From: CAZXEU01 sp965207385
GTDB taxonomy: Bacteria > Bacteroidota > Rhodothermia > Rhodothermales > Bin80
Direction: 5' to 3'
Length of the DNA: 64,000 bases
NCBI GenBank assembly: GCA_965207385.1
Contig: CBDBLZ010000021.1
Coordinates: 1,240,001-1,304,000 of the forward strand
In this document: piece by piece, positions 61,901-64,000 of the stretch
Layout: the number at the start of each line of letters is the position of its first letter
Numbering within the stretch: position 1 is the first letter of the stretch
The notes under the pieces: model-generated
Database searches by the model: none
The model's input: only the letters and a program-made list of their open reading frames with translations
What the model was told of the DNA's origin: nothing
Made by a program: the position numbers and the translations under genes

Positions 61901-64000
61901 CTTCGTATGCTTCGTACACTCTCCCGTCACACGGCAGCGCAAGTGCCTTTGCATCCAGCACGGTAATGACAACGCGCGCTTGTCCGTCGTCCGAGTTGTC
62001 GGCGCTTACCGTTGCGCTGTATTCGAACCGCGTATCGTCCAGCACGTCGTCCGGTACGGCAAAGACGGGTGACCCAGACATCCTGCCTGTCAGGCTTTCA
62101 AGCGGCGTGCCGCCGACTGCTGTCCACTCCCAACCGTAGGTGGCGCCCGGATCCGGCGCTCCGCTCGCCGAACACATAATTTCCACCTGCCCGGAGCCTT
62201 CATTCACACGGTTATGGTACTCGCAATTGGCGATAAGCGAGCCCTGGTTTAGAACGGTTACGCTGATTTCTACGGCTGCGTCCTCCGAGTGAAGCGCGGA
62301 CGCCGTACCAACATATGCGAAGACCGTGGTCCGGTCGACCGATGCGGGCACCACGAATGTCGGTGTGGCGGTCGCAACTCCAAGGAGATCATTGAGATTC
62401 GGAGTACTTCCAGCCGTCTCCCACTCCCATGATATTACGGCGCCTTCCGGCGCTCCCGCAGCAGAACAATCGAAATCGACGTTTTCACCGCCTTCAAACC
62501 GCTGATAATCGTACTGCTCGCACGATGCCGTAAGTACCGCATTGGCGATGATGTTGACGGTGATTCCGGCTTCGGCAGAAATGGCATTCTCAGCGGAGGC
62601 GGTCAGGGTGAACTCGTAAGTCTCGTCCTCGAAGATGGGTGCAATCTGGAAAATGGGAGTGGCAATGGACGGGTTGCTAAGTAGCGCCGTCGGGCCCTGC
62701 CATTCGTATGTTATGCCGGATTCCACTCCCGTAGCCTCGCATCCGATTGCGAAGTCGGCATCGTCTTCGAAAGCTGTGTGGGTCTCGCCGTCGCAGGCCA
62801 ACGCCAGGATCGGCCGGTCCAGTACCGTGATCGTAAAGTCATCCGAGGCAGGAAGCGTTACGCCGTCCGATACCGTAACCGCAATCGGGAATTCGGTGTC
62901 TTGCTCGACTTCCGGGGTCCTAAAGGTTGGGGTAGCACCAGACGCATCCGCGAGGTAATCCCCGCTCCAGCTGAAGGAAAGGCTCCGCCCCTCGGCCGCT
63001 CCACCCGCCCGGCAGTGGTCGAGCACGAGGTCTCCCTCGTCTTCGTAAAGCTCAAGATCCGTGCACGAAACGAAAAGCCCTTCGCGCTGATCTACGTTGA
63101 CGGTCAACACATCCGAGTCGCTGGTCGGCTCGGCTTCGCTGTTCGAGATGGTGACGCTGTAGGAATACGTGGCATTCCAGCTCTCACCGGCACTCGGCAC
63201 GTCGAACGTGGGACTGGAAGAGCTTGTGCTTGATAGTCTCGCAGACGGCGACCAGCTCCAATCAAGAGCAAGGCCGGCGGCGTTGGTTACGGAACAGCTC
63301 AGGGAGATATCCGGGTCCCCGACGAAAACCTCAATGGGATCATCCGGGCAGGAAACGGTGATGGTAGGCCGCCGCTGGACGGTAATCGTAACCGATGCCG
63401 ACGCCGGATCGTAGCCAGTCCGTGACGCAAATATCCGGAAGGTGTACCGGCCAACGCCGCTGGCCGTATTAGGTACACTAAAGAGACCGGACCACGAGGG
63501 TCCGGAAGGCGGATTGGAAGTGGTTCCGCCTGGGTCCTCTACTTCCCAGTCAAAGTCCGTCACGCCGGGCTCTCCGCTGGCGCTGCATGATACCGTTACA
63601 TCCGGATCGCCGGGGTACACGGTGGACTCATCCGCTCCGCATGAAAGCGCGATGGTCTGGTTGTTCAGCACACTGAAGCTTATTGTAGCAGCGGCATCTT
63701 CATGGCCTACCGCCGTCACTGCGGCAGAGTACTGATAATCAATGTCCCGGCCGATGCTGCCGGGCACAAGGAAGGTGGGCGTTGCCGTATTTGCTCCAGA
63801 TAGTTGATTCAAATTCGCAGTATTCCCGCTCGCCGCCCAACTCCAGCTGACGGACTCGCCGTTACTGGTGGTAGGACTGCAGCTTACCGTAACGTCTGGA
63901 TCTCCCTCGTACACTGTCCAACTACCAGGGGGGCAACCAACACTGCCAAAGGTTGCCAGCTCCAGGACCGTAATCGTGACGTCGTCGTCGTCTGCCGCTT
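58902..64000 (-). CDS. Giant extracellular-type protein with Ig-like repeats (N-terminus off window)
   Basis: 1,699 codons are visible and the frame stays open to the right edge. From the edge inward come twelve Ig/PKD-like repeats of roughly 90-100 residues. Each starts with Cys-X16/17-Cys around an aromatic-acidic turn (for example CDGRVYEAYEGDPDLNVGC) and has a conserved Trp, ATPTF.VP and EY..TVSA.NS. Then comes a He_PIG/cadherin-like domain (VTGGAPPHSYELAP, ARMLQGTP-like), a beta-rich DUF4402-like segment (GTHLPGTVFSLDPS, LRFGGDMDLTDAEPGIYAGNIDV), and a terminal PapD-like sandwich (FPGVVLLNPGESGQVRFEI). The composition is acidic and poor in Lys. No type IX sorting domain is obvious. Probably a surface adhesin or cell-wall-spanning protein; function unknown. 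Confidence 0.85.
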   Translation of the reverse strand, partial: AADDDDVTITVLELATFGSVGCPPGSWTVYEGDPDVTVSCSPTTSNGESVSWSWAASGNTANLNQLSGANTATPTFLVPGSIGRDIDYQYSAAVTAVGHEDAAATISFSVLNNQTIALSCGADESTVYPGDPDVTVSCSASGEPGVTDFDWEVEDPGGTTSNPPSGPSWSGLFSVPNTASGVGRYTFRIFASRTGYDPASASVTITVQRRPTITVSCPDDPIEVFVGDPDISLSCSVTNAAGLALDWSWSPSARLSSTSSSSPTFDVPSAGESWNATYSYSVTISNSEAEPTSDSDVLTVNVDQREGLFVSCTDLELYEDEGDLVLDHCRAGGAAEGRSLSFSWSGDYLADASGATPTFRTPEVEQDTEFPIAVTVSDGVTLPASDDFTITVLDRPILALACDGETHTAFEDDADFAIGCEATGVESGITYEWQGPTALLSNPSIATPIFQIAPIFEDETYEFTLTASAENAISAEAGITVNIIANAVLTASCEQYDYQRFEGGENVDFDCSAAGAPEGAVISWEWETAGSTPNLNDLLGVATATPTFVVPASVDRTTVFAYVGTASALHSEDAAVEISVTVLNQGSLIANCEYHNRVNEGSGQVEIMCSASGAPDPGATYGWEWTAVGGTPLESLTGRMSGSPVFAVPDDVLDDTRFEYSATVSADNSDDGQARVVITVLDAKALALPCDGRVYEAYEGDPDLNVGCEATGLREGAGAKYQWTGSQEAVGLLDDDDLGITTFRVPADVAADQRHEYTLTVSAESSVPSTANLTVLVKDSETLLVRCDPAQFSRYEGAAPVTIGCTAEGAPEGARYTWIWQAVGGADIDLLSDRTAAAPTFTIPSSVEQTVVHEYRATVSADNSTDGHVTVRATVLNNATMTLACDGQVYSAFEGDPPLPIGCEAEGGPEADYVYEWTSEVAGNLDKLSDTGIATPEFAVDAEVDADRTYQYSVRVTATGADPLEASLTVMVLDSRPITLTCTNYEFDLYEEAADQQIRCEASGWSENASPTYAWTARGSTADTELLTETDAATTTFLVPDAVDADETFEYRLTVSADHSIPAEADITIRVLNKAQLALLCDPQDHSVFEEEADFTITCSASGAPDPTAAYQFAWTSRGPASHLERLSNAGAATTEFLVPAEVGSDSLFEYTVTASAENSDDAAMDVTVTVRNRPPLIFEESILDQIYVVSEAIVPLRLPPVTGGAPPHSYELAPAPPDGIEFDSGTRMLQGTPRRVMERTPYTWTATDTRGKTATLEFAIEVLEEPPLLGSLTGLTVSTSEMRLGTHLPGTVFSLDPSIEQATSGLAGVVQTGRMVLTASDSVDLDIEFRTPATLRNTAATGTAGRIYITPRATLSASCSSLSSEVIRGSLTQTLLLDGDCHMLRFGGDMDLTDAEPGIYAGNIDVLLREDAAEELYRIPVVVTVENVRRALTIGPGMVRLDDGAADFTSLSETQAMTLYPTVAVMSSDNRQGAFEISNPSLVPLEVSVSAEFGYGAAPVAANNAIMPGEIVTDTTVSDLGDLSEFVSIFPGVVLLNPGESGQVRFEIREEGLPALEQRGHAMLLNFVSRPRQFVNAQELPEVNDSGVTGEVLTQVFGVYVPERAPSQIFVRRVVTPAPPIQDRSVTLVLETADIPFYGDVVLFAGSEEFGRARVLVFTRSQIRVPVGILPTDGVLVRFEPHDGRSAPPVQQLAPVP
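60485..64000 (-). repeat. Twelve tandem Ig-like protein repeats with Cys-X16/17-Cys hairpins
   Basis: Units are spaced about 90-100 residues. Ten units have Cys-X17-Cys and two have Cys-X16-Cys. Position +8 after the first Cys is Tyr or Phe in the ten X17 units, with Glu usually next, and the second Cys is followed by S/E/T-A/V and Gly. The units are diverged at sequence level, so the array is old and not a recent DNA-level expansion. The array may continue beyond the window. Confidence 0.8.

Noticed and set aside
1..64000. tRNA, rRNA, CRISPR array, insertion sequence, prophage or defence system
   Set aside because: I scanned the gaps for T-loop-like motifs, regular direct repeats, transposases and toxin-antitoxin pairs and found none that I could support by eye; a covariance-model search would be needed to exclude divergent RNAs.

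Overview
This is a GC-rich, gene-dense bacterial chromosomal window with no rRNA, tRNA, CRISPR array or insertion sequence that I could recognise. The gene families suggest a high-GC member of the Bacteroidota/Rhodothermota/Balneolota group: an outer-membrane beta-barrel receptor with a carboxypeptidase-regulatory N-domain, a DUF5916 protein, a DUF4292 lipoprotein, several 6-bladed beta-propeller proteins, MtaB, an Lgt of the GRIGC/GDGDWG type, and many lipobox-bearing lipoproteins. The taxonomic call is an inference from families, not a database result.

Layout. 1-1832 (-): a truncated phytoene-desaturase-like FAD oxidoreductase overlapping a GcvT-family aminomethyltransferase. 1912-5237 (+): galactokinase, a DHDPS/NAL-family aldolase and a lipoprotein amidohydrolase. 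5937-8978 (+): a three-domain fusion (APH kinase, M23 peptidase-like, class III aminotransferase). 8956-14059: FKBP lipoprotein, Xaa-Pro aminopeptidase, mtaB, then psd-pssA (phosphatidylethanolamine synthesis) and purS. 14229-21080: a TonB-type outer-membrane receptor, a Tat-type intradiol dioxygenase and a DUF5916 barrel protein. 21714-26655: rnhA, obgE, an RluA-type pseudouridine synthase, hisS and lgt. 27033-28917: two small secreted Cys-containing proteins, one broken by an in-frame TAA, then rlmB. 29648-35633: a propeller lipoprotein, a Zn-protease lipoprotein, a LolA-like protein plus flippase-like membrane protein, a putative molybdenum carrier and a class V aminotransferase. 35661-38318: a haem c plus propeller dehydrogenase-like lipoprotein. 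38450-42201 (-): a hisB-proC-hisH-hisA-hisF operon in which hisH carries a +1 frameshift. 42330-50480: metG, lpdA, DUF4292, nadK and a two-gene redox module (FAD pyridine-nucleotide oxidoreductase plus membrane polyferredoxin). 50498-56655 (+): DUF2339 membrane protein, two coupled lipoproteins and a tandem pair of paralogous propeller proteins. 57180-58558 (-): a DUF2306-like membrane protein and its PadR regulator, behind a near-consensus promoter overlapped by a perfect inverted repeat. 58902-64000 (-): the C-terminal 1,699 codons of a giant secreted-type protein with twelve Ig-like repeats, each marked by a Cys-X16/17-Cys hairpin.

Most of the window is housekeeping (histidine and proline synthesis, translation, phospholipids, lipoprotein maturation) mixed with envelope proteins. 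The parts most worth a second look are the hisH frameshift, the nonsense-split secreted gene, the PadR promoter/operator, the FAD-polyferredoxin pair, the kinase-peptidase-phospholyase fusion and the giant Cys-hairpin repeat protein.
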